From Ptychodera flava (taxonomy: Eukaryota > Hemichordata > Enteropneusta > Ptychoderidae), in assembly GCF_041260155.1 (NCBI RefSeq), contig NC_091942.1:4268501-4332500 (forward strand): DNA of 64,000 nucleotides, read 5' to 3'. Numbering within the stretch: position 1 is the first letter of the stretch; each line of letters opens with the position of its first letter. The notes beneath the pieces are model-generated. The model ran no database searches, was not told where the DNA came from, and saw only the letters and a program-made list of their open reading frames with translations. Positions 10,824 to 27,950 of the stretch are shown one piece after another. The translations under genes were made by a program, and so were the position numbers.

Positions 10824-11060
10824 TTCGTACCGATAGGAACTTCGTGTTCAACATCAGCTAGACTCCGCAACCGGCCGGCCGGACTGACAACGGGGCTCCT
10901 TTATATAGGCTAGTTTGATGGTGATGACTCACACGGAATTTCCCGTACACCTTCGGAACGTGTATAAACATGCTCAGAAGGGAATTTCCCCGCTTAGTTC
11001 AGGACAATGCACTGCTGCGCGTGCGTGAGTTCGTATATAGGTCAGGGTTATACTTTAGTT
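10824..11060. promoter_or_regulatory. Polinton terminal noncoding region with two kappaB-like palindromes
   Basis: GGAATTTCCC at 10935-10944 and GGGAATTTCCCC at 10980-10991 match the Rel/NF-kappaB consensus GGGRNNYYCC (the second fully). Between them lies TGTATAAACA, a TATA-like string, and a CCTTCGGAACG module. A second TATA-like string, CTTTATATAGG, is at about 10,900. This could be a terminal promoter responding to host immune signalling, or chance; only one end of the element is visible. Confidence 0.4.
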
Positions 11061-11295
11061 ACATGGATGGTTAATTTTTCCTTCGCTTCATGTAGATAAA
11101 TGAATAAAATGGGGTGTAAAATTCTTACTTCATCCCAGTTGTCCACGTTTACTTTACTACTAAGAGTCACCAGCGTACATGTATGTAATGATATGACTAT
11201 AAAGTAAAGTATTGGGCATATCATTGATGTAAATGACAAATGACAGCAGGGGTCTACATATTGAATCCCGGGGAACACCTGATGAAACATGATAG

Positions 11296-12100
11296 GTGCT
11301 CAAGATGTTTCGCGCCTCGAAAATGAAAGACTTAAACTATTGCTCATGGTTTCCTCAAGCAAACTATGAAACGTTTTTCTTTCAAAATTATTCGACCCCG
11401 ATCGCACTATGCTCCTCCATACCTTACTATCTCATCGTCTAATTGCCATCCTAATGGTACCGCACAAAACTGTTGGGTATTAAGAATAAATATTCGGGGT
11501 CAACTTGCAAGGATTGACACTCGAGTATCAAAGTATTCAGTATTCAGTATTTACTTATAGTGGTGAATATCAAGTGGGTCAGTCCAACCACAGTCCATAT
11601 GTAAAATTTGCAGCGGGTATCCACCTTTCAATACATTGTATTGTTCAATTTCCCTACTCAACTTCATTGCCGATTTCAGCTATTTCATTTTTTGTTTGTT
11701 CCTTCTTCACAGTAGTCACATTTCTACCATGGACTTTACATGCTACCAAAACATTTCTACAGTGCCTTACATACGCTAAATATCTGCGTATTTGTATTAG
11801 TATTCATTGACCGAGTAGAACAAAATGTTATTTTCGTTCCCTTTTTATCATTGTCTGATGAAGGTCGTCCGTGTACTTCCTAAACGTTAGGAGAATAAAG
11901 ATCTATTGTACAGTAGCAGATGGGTCTTGTCAACTATTTTTCACACCTCATTTACTTATAATTGAATTCAAAATGGCTGCTTCCCCACGTAATCCTCTAT
12001 GGGCATAAAAATCCCTATAGTCACAAAGTGAAGCCGGTGAAAGAATATTGTTGAAGTTTGAGAGTCCGAATATCTGTCCCCGAAACGTATTCTAGTGTAT
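11296..12100. mobile_element. Degenerate, interrupted copy of the TTAA/GGTAG miniature transposon family
   Basis: The left part (CGCGCCTCGAAAATGAAAGA) and the right part (GAGAGTCCGAATATCTGTCC, 12060-12080) match the two ends of the family seen at 40592, 47851 and 63222. The middle (about 11,400-11,930) is unrelated, so this is either one copy split by an insertion or two fragments. Confidence 0.5.
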
Positions 12101-13609
12101 TACTGCATCTTTGGATCTGCCTACATTTCGTAATGGGTAAAGAGATGAGGGCAGTGACCACTTAGTCCATATGAAGGAGATTTATGACAGGGGAGCTTTG
12201 GTTAACAGTGTCAAGGAGCCAATAAAGCTATCGTCAGCTTGTTTCTTAGCCTTAAAGTGGCACTCCCACTTGGTAACATTTTTAAAACATATTTTTTATA
12301 ATGCCAACGGTCGATATTTGACGTGGCATGTGAAACCCGTTCTGCCAGATAGGCAGACACATAGACATATTGATAATCCGACCGTCTTTTACAAGAAAAA
12401 AGTAAAACGCTGCTTTGTGTAACCACCGATATGTCTAACATGTCTCAGTGAGCAAGTGCTCATTACTGTTTCATACATGTGAGCGAGTAAGTTACATTCT
12501 TTCTGCATTCGTCTCATTTTTAAAACCACTTGTTAAAGCAAATCCCACTTACCCACTTATGTCTGGTATTGACAATCTACCGCTTTTAAAGACCCAGGAG
12601 GCCAATATGTAGTTTCCCGCTCAAATGACTGTCACGTCCACATCCAAGCACAAAATGGCGTCGCTCATAACAATTAACATCAATAATTCGGTATGTTTTC
12701 CTAGCGCTCGTTGATTACCGTGATAATGTTCTCTAGGCACCAGAATTTTATGTCATGACAATTTACTGTCCCAACTTTCGGAACCATGTTGTATTAAAAC
12801 AAGCTCGAAATATATAAGGCCTATCGTATCTAGAAATGTTTAATGTGCTATATCTGTGACAGTTTCAATACTCTGGGTTATTAGTTTGCTCTCACATGTT
12901 TATATCACACTGGCAGTCGACGTAAGAGTCTGATCATAACCAGTAGACTATGTCTTTCGGCGTGTAATGCCACTATCGATAAGCAAATGAATGATTCGAG
13001 GGATGCATTTGCAAGAATGTGTGTCCGGGGATCAACATCACAACTGTTTAGAGTAAAATTGCGTCACCTTGAGGTTGACACACTACACAGTGCATTAAAC
13101 AGACCGTGAAACTATACTTGTTCCGTTTTAATACCAGCACGTAATATTTTGAGTGTATCTAAGATATCTTTTCACGAGCTCGATACCGTTTTACAAAAAA
13201 AATCATCCCGTTCTTGTTGGAAACAAACTGCGTGTCCTACCGAAAGAGTTGCGACGAATTTGACCTGTTATCGAGGTACTTGTCTATTAATACCTCTATG
13301 CACCAAGTGGACAATCCCGATGCCTGCAAATCAGTCCATTTACACAAAGGGGCTTCAGCCTTCAATGTCTATGCAACAAAGTAAATGTTACGTCACAGTG
13401 CTTATAAGGGGCTTTGAGAGTTGAAACGCACATGACAAACGGTAAAAATTGCGTACAAGAGAAAGGATTTCAGCAAGATTTCACTACGTTATGGAAACTT
13501 TAAATGTGTAGGATACTCAAAACATCATATTCACATTTAATTTTGAAAAATGTGTTGTTCAACAACTCTATTAGAAGCAGTTTTAACTTCAAACAACCTT
13601 TTTCTATTA
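12101..13609. other. No gene recognised
   Basis: AT-rich intergenic or intronic DNA. No actin first coding exon is found here on the + strand, although it would be expected upstream of copy A. No repeat structure stands out. Confidence 0.6.
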
Positions 13610-15147
13610 GGGAGCGTTCAGTAATTATTGCCGGGGATGGGCCGGCATATTCTTCCTGCGCATCAGTCAAAATAAGTGAACCCCCCTACCCATTGCACAA
13701 AAAAATTGATGACCCCCTTTTAAGATGACAAAAATTTCATGACCCCTCCCCCCCCCCCCCGCCCGCATTGCTTGAGTAAAGCTGCACACACATACACCTC
13801 TAGGGGGATGATAGAATCAAAAAAAAAAATTCTCAGATATTATCAAATGACCCTCCTTACAAACTAACAAGGTGTTATTAATGTTCAAATTTCCCCTTCT
13901 GACTTGCTATAATTTTGAAATTACCCCTCAAAGGGATTGGACAGAAATTACAGACGGATCGCAATATTTTTACGCATGTATGTATGCAACATTTTAATAT
14001 TTGGATTTAATTGATAATCAGTTGTTGATAATGTTGGTTCACTGAACATGGTTATATATGAGAAAACTATGTAATACTTTTTCAGTACAAAACTATATCT
14101 ATGCATTTATAGATATTTGATAATTGACACAAAAGTACTTAATTGGAATAGGGTTGTTACAACTGGTATGTGGACAAAAAATTTGACTTTAGAATTTCAC
14201 CAAAAATGTTCATCCACTATACGTGGGAGTCTATGATCATTTTTTTCCAATGAAAAACTTGCTATACTTGTGCATATACAGACGCTGAATAATTAATATA
14301 ATTGTACTTGATTAGAATATGATGTTTAAAGGTGCATTTTATGCGTACAAGAAATCTGATTTTGGAATTTCTCTGAAAATGTCCATCCTCTATACATGGG
14401 AGTCTATGAGGAAACTATGAATAATTTTTTCTATTACAAACAGAGGTAATCTGTGCATTTATGAACTCTCGATTATTAATATTAATGTACTTGATTAGAC
14501 TAGGGTGGTTACAAATGGATATGTGTGCAAGAAATTGGATTTTGGAATTTCACCAAAATGTTGATTCGCTATACATTGGAGTATATGAGAAAACTATGAA
14601 TAATATTTTTTACAGTGCTAGACTACATTAATTTGTTCTTTCATAGGTGTTTGATAATTGATACAAATGTACTTGATTCAAATAGGGTATTTGACAGTTC
14701 AGATGTTGACAACAGTTATGATATTTGAATTTCACCTCAAAGTATAATTTCACTTTTCATGGTACAAGTATAGTCTACTCGTAACTGTTAAACAATTTCC
14801 CTGACAAAACTTGCTATTTCTCCAATATGTAAGTAATAGGAATTGTTCATTGCCCTCACTGAGCTCGGTTTACAATAAGACAAGCCTCAGAGTTGCACTA
14901 GTCAAGATGTTCATGTGACAGATAATTACACTTTTGTTCAGATTTACAGTTTAATGACTCAGAGAATGAAATCATGCAGCGAATCATTTTTCATCTCTCA
15001 GAATATTTCTGAACACTGAAACTGCTTTTTGACGGGACGGATACTTATGAAAATTAAGTGACCCCCTCCCCCTCTAAGCTATTTGAAAAATACATGACCC
15101 CCTTGATTTTGCCGGCCCAACCCCGGCCGTAATAACTGAACGCTCCC
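13610..15147. mobile_element. Harbinger-like non-autonomous element H1 (TTA duplication)
   Basis: Terminal inverted repeats GGGAGCGTTCAGTAATTA at the left and its near-exact complement at the right, flanked on both sides by TTA (13607-13609 and 15148-15150). A 3-bp TWA duplication is the PIF/Harbinger hallmark. The ends are C-rich on one strand (CCCCCTACCC, and a long C run near 13745). The interior has about four degenerate tandem units of 175-180 bp between 14,150 and 14,720. No transposase frame. It sits in the intron or upstream DNA before actin copy A exon 2. A sister copy is at 61999-63182. Confidence 0.8.
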
Positions 15148-15276
15148 TTAGAATCTAAAGATACTGGTTTACCTAACCCATCAAGATTATTGCTCGTCTA
15201 TGTCAGTTTGAACAATTACATCCGTGAAAACTAATTCTCCAGGTTATGAAATTGTACATTATATATAGTGGTGTGA

Positions 15277-21329
<6,053 letters not shown>

Positions 21330-22735
21330 GGAAAAACCGCAATGGCTTATAAAATGTAATAGGAATATATCATGTTCAGTATCTAAGCATGCCGGGGTAC
21401 AACAAATGAAATTCACATTAGACACTTTAGCCAGTACCTTTCTATGCTCGGTATATGGACCTTCTGTTAGTGATCGACATTGGGAAAGCAATTGCGCCCA
21501 CACGCAGCCATATAATGAATCTGTTTTATCTACGGACAAAGGCAAAAGACCAGAGGGCGTTGACCTTGGAGGTTGGTGCTATATCATCCTCAGGATACCT
21601 CCAATTTAAATATTTAATGATTATAGAAAGGTGCAGTTCATCTTCTCATATATTTCGATAAATTAATAGAATACCGTAAATATTCGGGTTATTCAAGAAA
21701 TCGCGTATTACAATGTACATACACATAGCAAAAACAAACTCCATAGAGTTTTCAAATTTAAATGCTTTCTCGGGTAAACGCCAGAATCAATGAAGTTTGT
21801 TTCTGTATCTATTGTTTCAAAATCACCTAATAAAAGACACGGCTGTCAATTTTCATTATCTCCGTGTGGTATATTTCTCCATGTTACTGTTGTCTGCTGG
21901 GTCGCCGCTCGTTCAGTTGGTCCTGTTCACAATACAATCTTCCCTCTTTTGCACGCCGGTTCCTTACAATTGGACGCTGAACTGGGAGTCTCATGTGATC
22001 GTTACGTTTCTAAAGTAACCAATTATGAATTCTTATTTCTCACGGACAAATGGGGTTTATTAAGGGTGTGTTAAGGAGGGGATTAAGAGACTTAAGTTTG
22101 AATTTCCTAGTTACACAATCACAAATATCTTGAGTTTTGTATTTGATTGACAAGTTTATTAGCTTATCACAAGGCATTGCTGATGAATATTCATCATCGA
22201 TTACAAATTCAAAGAAAGTGTGAGCTGACTTTTATGTGGAGAGTGAAGTCGCTATTGTTTAAGGCCATGAGTTTTGTATTTTCTTGTTAGTTTCGTGAAA
22301 AAACTTGAAAAAAATTTATTACCGCTCACAGTCTCCCTCCGGGGAACAGCTTGACTTACTGGTCACAAGGCGAACGGTAACAAGTGTAGGTGTTACGTAA
22401 TAATGGCAAAGTTGACGTCAAAGTGAATGACCCCTGTGACAATGGTATCCTATCGAAACAAGGCGGGGAAGGGCAGAGGATCTTTTTCTCTTAAAAATAT
22501 CTTTAAAACGATATCATATACACAGCAAGGTGGCAAATGGTCGTGGACAATTTTATTCTTGCGAACACAGTGCGAGGGTAGAGTAAAAAAGCAATTTTGC
22601 GAGGGTATCGGAGGGTACCTGGCATTTGTTTTTTTTTACAAAAACAAATCTTCCGAACGGTATCGTATAAGAAACAAGGAAATGATAGGTCATAGAAATG
22701 CGATATGTTTTAGCGGAGTCTTTTCCAAGGGCCCC

Positions 22736-23191
22736 ACTGAATCGACAAAAGTGACGTCGGAGGGAATTTTTTTAAAAAAAACATTTCGCTAGGGAAATAG
22801 TTTTGACCACATTTGGAAAAGTGCCCGGTCACGTTACCGTATTGTCGTCTGCAGCTTTCAAAAAATGGCGGGTGACTAGAACGTGCATGATGTCCGCCCG
22901 GGATGAGCGACGAGCCTCTCTCTGAAACAGATATATTTTCCATTCCAACAGCGTAGGAACTTTAAATGCTCATCGACGAAAAATATTTAAGTGCAACCAA
23001 GGATGTTGCTAGATAGGTATACTTAGAATATTTTTGGAAGAAAGTGCTACCATGTACTACTGTTACCGCTGTGGAAATATCGCCAAGTAAACTTGTCGCA
23101 ATGGATTGTTGCGGTGCAAAATATCAAAACACATTAAAAACTATAAAACAATACAACATGAGCGTGTGACGTGTTATAAAACACATATTAA
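22736..23191. other. Spacer, nothing recognised
   Basis: Short intergenic stretch between the duplication block and the Kolobok-like element. No open frame of interest. Confidence 0.5.
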
Positions 23192-25075
23192 AGGGACATT
23201 ATTTGTATCTTTTGACTTTTTTTTCATTTTTTCGATGACTGAAATCCCTGGTCAAAGCAATAGGAGACCTAAATTGTGACTATGGACGGCTTCAAGGATA
23301 TGTAAAACCACCTTCTTGCTGTTTACGGCAAGGTTGAATTTTGGTAAGGGCGTCCGCGCGATTTGAACCAACCGCCATTATTGAACCCAAGCACATAACC
23401 AATATTACTACGCATACGTCAACCATCAAAGTACAACTGGAACGTGAACGGCCTGTGATCTACACACCAACTTCAGCACAATGGATATCGAGAAGCACAC
23501 GCGCATAAACAAATGCATGTCTCACAATCTACTGTCAAATAGTGAAACTGAGCAGGGCATTTGCTTGTAAGTTTGATTTTAGTATCGATGTATCGGACTG
23601 TGAAACAAATAAAACCATAGACGCAATTGAGTCAATGGTAAAACTAAAACGATGTCAGATTGCTGTGGTGATAGTGAAACAGGTACAAAGTAAATTAAAT
23701 GCATTTTCTGTGCATTTGATCGTTGGCAAATCTTCGACAACTTTCAAGATTGTTAGGGCATTTTCTTTCTATTACGTTGGTTCGTTTTACAAACATGACA
23801 TGATCACTTGTTGAACTTGGAAACATCGCACTCGGACTGAACAGTGCACGGTGTTGCATCGGTGACATCGTGACACCGTGCCGGGCGAGTGCTGTCATTG
23901 ATGTACTGCTCGCGAGTGGAGTCACCTCTCGACACACAAGATCTGTTTGAATGTTGTTATTCTCTGTGCATTGTGTAATTATTTGTATCAGTTGAATCGC
24001 ATTTCAAACCAAAAGTGAGTACATCGCAATGACAGTTGCCGAGACCCTATACGTCGCTAACGGCCTCCGTGTCTCCGACCCACTCCCAAAAGTGGGCTTT
24101 GCGTAAGTATTGAAGCGCAGCTGAGCACATCATGTACCAAAGCCGCGCGTACAGGTCTGTGTGTTCCCGGCTTTATACGGTCTCCGCGCCGTATAACGCC
24201 GGGCCGGGAACACACAGATCTGTACGCAGGGCTAATCGTGTACCCAGCCGAGGTGGGTGTGCTCAAAAACGAAACTCAATGCAAGCTTGGGATTAAAAAT
24301 GGGTTGTTTTTGGTGGAGAAACTCCCGGGAGAAACTGCACGTCGCAACCGAGGTGCTGCCAGCGATTTTGCACAGCCCTGCCACGCAGACGGTGACATGA
24401 TCTAAGTGTCAGTCGTCAAAGTACATTGCTTCAATTTCGCGATCACCTCGACAATAACATGACTGTCAACTGAAGTTTACCCCTTCATTTTACTCTGTTT
24501 TCACATTCTATGCCCACAGGCTTTGGGCAAGTGTACATATGCATATGGAGGAACAAACGGGACGAAAAATCCGCCACTATAGGCCTTGTCGTCGACTTCT
24601 GCAGCTTGTAGGCATTTGAAAAGCCCATTATAAAATGTGCTCTCTAGCAGCAAAGAATAGTGTATCTAAGAGCAGGATTGGCCGTCAAGATCTCCATGAA
24701 AAACTGACCGTCAAAATGTAACTGAGCAAACGGCATCAGTAATAGGGAATCCCGAACCCGGATCACGAAACTGCAATACTGCGTTTTCGACTTTCACTTC
24801 GCGTGGTTTATTTTTTTACACGCGGATGCTTACAGCGGCCCAGACAGCAGTTAGCAGTGTGGTCTGATCGCAGGTACGAGGTCACCTTGCCAACTCTGAG
24901 GTTAAAAGTAGCCCACCATTAACCCCTGACCCAAGGTTTTTCTATACAGTGTACGGAAACGGGATGGAAGTTGTCTATGGTCGACCGTTTTTTAGACATC
25001 TTTCAGTAAGTCGAACAACATTATCAACTGCTCGTTGGCAACAATATAAGGTCAAAAGATACAAATAATGTCCCT
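23192..25075. mobile_element. Kolobok-like TTAA-flanked element K1, non-autonomous
   Basis: Perfect 25-bp inverted ends beginning AGGGACATTATTTGTATC, flanked by TTAA on both sides (23188-23191 and 25076-25079). The purine-rich 5' end and TTAA duplication fit Kolobok (or another TTAA-using superfamily). The 1.9-kb interior has no transposase frame. It holds a cruciform-forming stretch at 24147-24227. A partial relative lies at 42673. Confidence 0.82.
24147..24227. repeat. Nested inverted repeat inside K1
   Basis: Outer arms (25 nt, 24147-24171 and 24203-24227, one mismatch) begin GCGTACAGGTCTGTGTG. Inner arms TTATACGG and CCGTATAA (24173-24180, 24189-24196) form a second stem around an 8-nt loop. 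Confidence 0.85.
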
Positions 25076-25083
25076 TTAAACCT

Positions 25084-25227
25084 GGCTATAGCGCCCGTCT
25101 ATTTCCCCTCGTGGCCGTGCGTTACCAGAAACACATCGCTATACCCCTTGATCTCCGGCCTCGGGGAAATTGCGATGTGTTTCTGGTAACGCATGGCCCC
25201 TCGGAGTAATAAACGGGCTCTATAGCC
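25084..25227. repeat. Imperfect inverted repeat, 56-nt arms
   Basis: Left arm 25084-25139, right arm 25172-25227, spacer 32 nt. The inner part of each arm (GCGTTACCAGAAACACATCG) is identical; the outer part has several mismatches but still closes with GGCTATAG. It begins 5 bases after the target duplication of K1. Confidence 0.88.
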
Positions 25228-25330
25228 CTCATGACGAGGTAATAAGTGTTTGTTATAGAATAGTAACATGTATGACCAGTAAAGTGAACGTTCGCCTTCC
25301 CTCTTTCTCACGTCCCTTGTGGTCGAATAT

Positions 25331-25602
25331 CATGCTATGTATAGCTCTAGACTTTGAACAGGAAATGACCTCACCTGGCTGCTGCAAGTTCGTCACCAAT
25401 AAAGTCTTGAAAAATTACATGACTTGTAAAGAGATCTATGTGTCTTCTTTTAATATAAACACACATACATATATGTGTGTGTGTATGTGTATCAGCCGCG
25501 ACAGAAATTGTTCGTCAAATGGAGGATATATTGTGCTATATGTCGCTCTAGACTTTGAACAGGAAATGGCTACAGCTGCTTCAAGTTCGTCACTAACAAA
25601 AT
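25331..25602 (+). pseudogene. Two partial extra copies of actin exon 4
   Basis: First copy 25331-25405 starts inside the exon at the [12 protein letters not shown] block and loses similarity after about 75 bases. Second copy 25496-25602 starts exactly at an AG acceptor, CCGCGACAGAAATTG, and runs through [17 protein letters not shown] before diverging. A TG/CA-rich microsatellite (about 25,456-25,490) lies between, at the place of an intron end. Both precede the full exon 4 of copy B and have no 3' splice partner of their own. Confidence 0.85.
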
Positions 25603-25606
25603 TTTC

Positions 25607-27950
25607 AAAAAATACTCAAGTTTCTAACATGTCTGTGTTTTATATTCTTACAACTTTTTTATATTCTTTCCTCGCAGCCGAGAGAGAAATTGTTCGTGAC
25701 ATCAAGGAAAAATTGTGCTACGTAGCTCTAGACTTTGAACAGGAAATGGCCACAGCTGCTTCAATTTCATCACTAGAAAAGAGCTATGAACTGCCTGATG
25801 GTCAGGTGATCACCATTGGAAATGAACGTTTCCGTTGCCCAGAAGCACTCTTCCAACCGTCTATCATTGGTTAGCATTTTCTTATTTCCTCAATGTTTGA
25901 ATCCATCACATTTCACTGTGAATGCCAAATTTGGTAACCTTACTACTTCTAAAACATATAAAACTACAATTTTCTGTCAAATAGATCGTCAATAGTCAAC
26001 ATTTTGGCCAAATCGTTAGCCTTGTTCAACAATATATTCTTTTACGAATTAGAGTTGTGATAGAGTCATAAGTACGGGTAAAATGCTTGCACCCAATTTA
26101 CATTTTCTCTTTCAAGTGAGTTCACGAGGGGGAAAGGAGTCAAAAATCGTGGTTCATTTCTATGTATACAAACCCTTCCCTTGGTAATCGCCCCAGGGTA
26201 TGTATATGGCAATTAGCTAGGATTAAAGACTCAGAGATTTTGAGGTTTAATGTCTTCGACTTTTTCGAGTACGAGCTTGCTGAGTTGTGAACAGTGATCA
26301 TATAAGTTAGCATTCCTCTTTGTATTTTATTTCACCAAAGGTAAGGAAGTTAACGGCATCCAGACGATGACATGCAACAGTATCATGAATTGCGAAGATG
26401 ATATTCGTAAGGATCTGTACGCCAACATAGTTCTTTCTGGTGGCTCAAGTATGTTTCAAGGTATCGCTGACCGCATGCAGAAGGAAATCTCTGCTCTGAC
26501 TCCCCCAACCACGGAGATCAATATTGTCGCACCAGAAAGTAAATATTCCGTCTGGATCGGTGGTTCCATATTCAGTTCACTATTTAACTTCCAACATAAA
26601 TGGATCAGCAAACAAGAATACGAGGAGTCTGGTCCATCCATCGTTCACAAAAAGTGCTTCTAAGAAAACACCGCAATGGCTTATGAACTATAATAGGAAT
26701 ATATCATGTTCATGCCTGGGTACAACTAATGAAACTAATTTAATATTCGCCAGTACCTTTTCATACTCTTGGTATTTGAACGTGATCGACATTCATTTGG
26801 GAAGTAGTTATATCCATGCTCGGCCATATGATGAATCTGCTACCACTACGGACAAAAGCAAAAGACCAGTGAGTATTTAGCCTGGTGGTTGATGCTATAA
26901 CAACGTCAGGATACCTCAATTTTAAATTTAATTCAAATTTAAATGGGATAATTAATGATAAAGGAAATGGATAGTTCTTCTCTAATCTTTTTATTTCTTT
27001 AGCCAACACCATCTGTAAAACTAATAGAGTTACTTGAATATTCAGATTATGCCAGAATTCGCCTATTGATACACAGCTAGCAATACCGGTAGACTCGACG
27101 GAGGCTTTGCCTTTCAACGCTTGCTTGCGTCAACGCCAGAATCAATGGAAAATTTTTTTTCTGTATCTATTATTTTCAAAATTACCCGATAAAATATACG
27201 ATACGTCACTTTTATGCTATTTTTGTGGTATATTTCCTGTGTAACTGTTGTCTGCTGATTGCCACTTACTTGTTCAGCTGTTCCTAATTTTAATAGTTTG
27301 CCCTCTTTTGCATGCCGATGCCTTGCAAAAAACTGCTATTGGAAACTGAAATGGCAGTGCCAAGTAATCGTCATGTTTCTAAGGGAACAATTCTGAAGTC
27401 TTACCTCTCACGGACCAATGAGGCCTATCAAGGGCAGGTTTAGGAGGGGATTAGAGACTTAACGTTCGAATTTCCTGGTTTCACATAGCATAAGTGTCTT
27501 GACTTTGTATCTGATTGATAAGTTTATTAGCATATCACAAGGTATTGCTGATGAATATTCATGATCGATTACAAATGCATACAAACTGTAAGCAGTTTTT
27601 TATGTGGGGAAGGGATGTCACTATTTTCTTTTTTAATTTCCAAGCAAAACACTTAAAATGGCATACCCTATAAAAACAAGGTAGGGAAGGTGAGGGTTGA
27701 GGGTCTTTTTCTCTACAATATATTGAAAACAAAATCATATACCAAGCAAGATGACAGAGGGCAGTGAACAAGTTTTTTCTCGAGGAAACAGTGCGACGGT
27801 AGCGTAAACCTAACAAGTTTGCGAGGGTATCAGAGGGTACCTGGCAATAGTTCTCTTAAAAAGATATGTTCAAAAACGGTATCGTATAGGAAAAAGGAAA
27901 TGAAATGTCACAGAAATGTGATATGTTTTAGGAGAGTCCTTTCCAAGGAT
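25607..27950. repeat. Segmental duplication, block 2 (with actin copy B)
   Basis: Direct copy of 20090-22735, about 5.5 kb further on. It starts at the AAATACTCAAGTTTCTAACA string before exon 4 and fades after TTTTCCAAGG-like sequence near 27,950. Confidence 0.85.
25678..26663 (+). pseudogene. Actin-like gene copy B, exons 4-5 only
   Basis: Exon 4 at 25678-25869 and exon 5 at 26341-26663, both fully open, with the same borders as copies A and C. Exons 1-3 are absent: upstream lie only partial exon 4 copies and transposon DNA. Exon 5 shares the changes of copy A ([26 protein letters not shown]) and has its own ([17 protein letters not shown]); it keeps the terminal KCF. Nucleotide-binding parts in exons 1-3 are missing, so no working actin can be made from this copy alone. 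It is a duplicate of the 3' half of copy A or of their shared ancestor. Confidence 0.85.

Larger units (their letters stand above)
1..11060. mobile_element. Polinton/Maverick element (left end outside window)
   Basis: A large virus-like DNA transposon. Seen here: packaging ATPase end, chromodomain integrase, protein-primed family B polymerase, double-jelly-roll major capsid protein, and several accessory proteins on both strands. This set is diagnostic of Polintons. The maturation protease, the start of the ATPase and the left terminal inverted repeat are not in the window. The right limit (about 11,040-11,060) is an estimate, because the partner repeat needed to define it is missing. Broken, with roughly half a dozen to ten breaks spread over integrase, polymerase and capsid gene; other frames are still open, which suggests moderate rather than great age. 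Confidence 0.93.
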
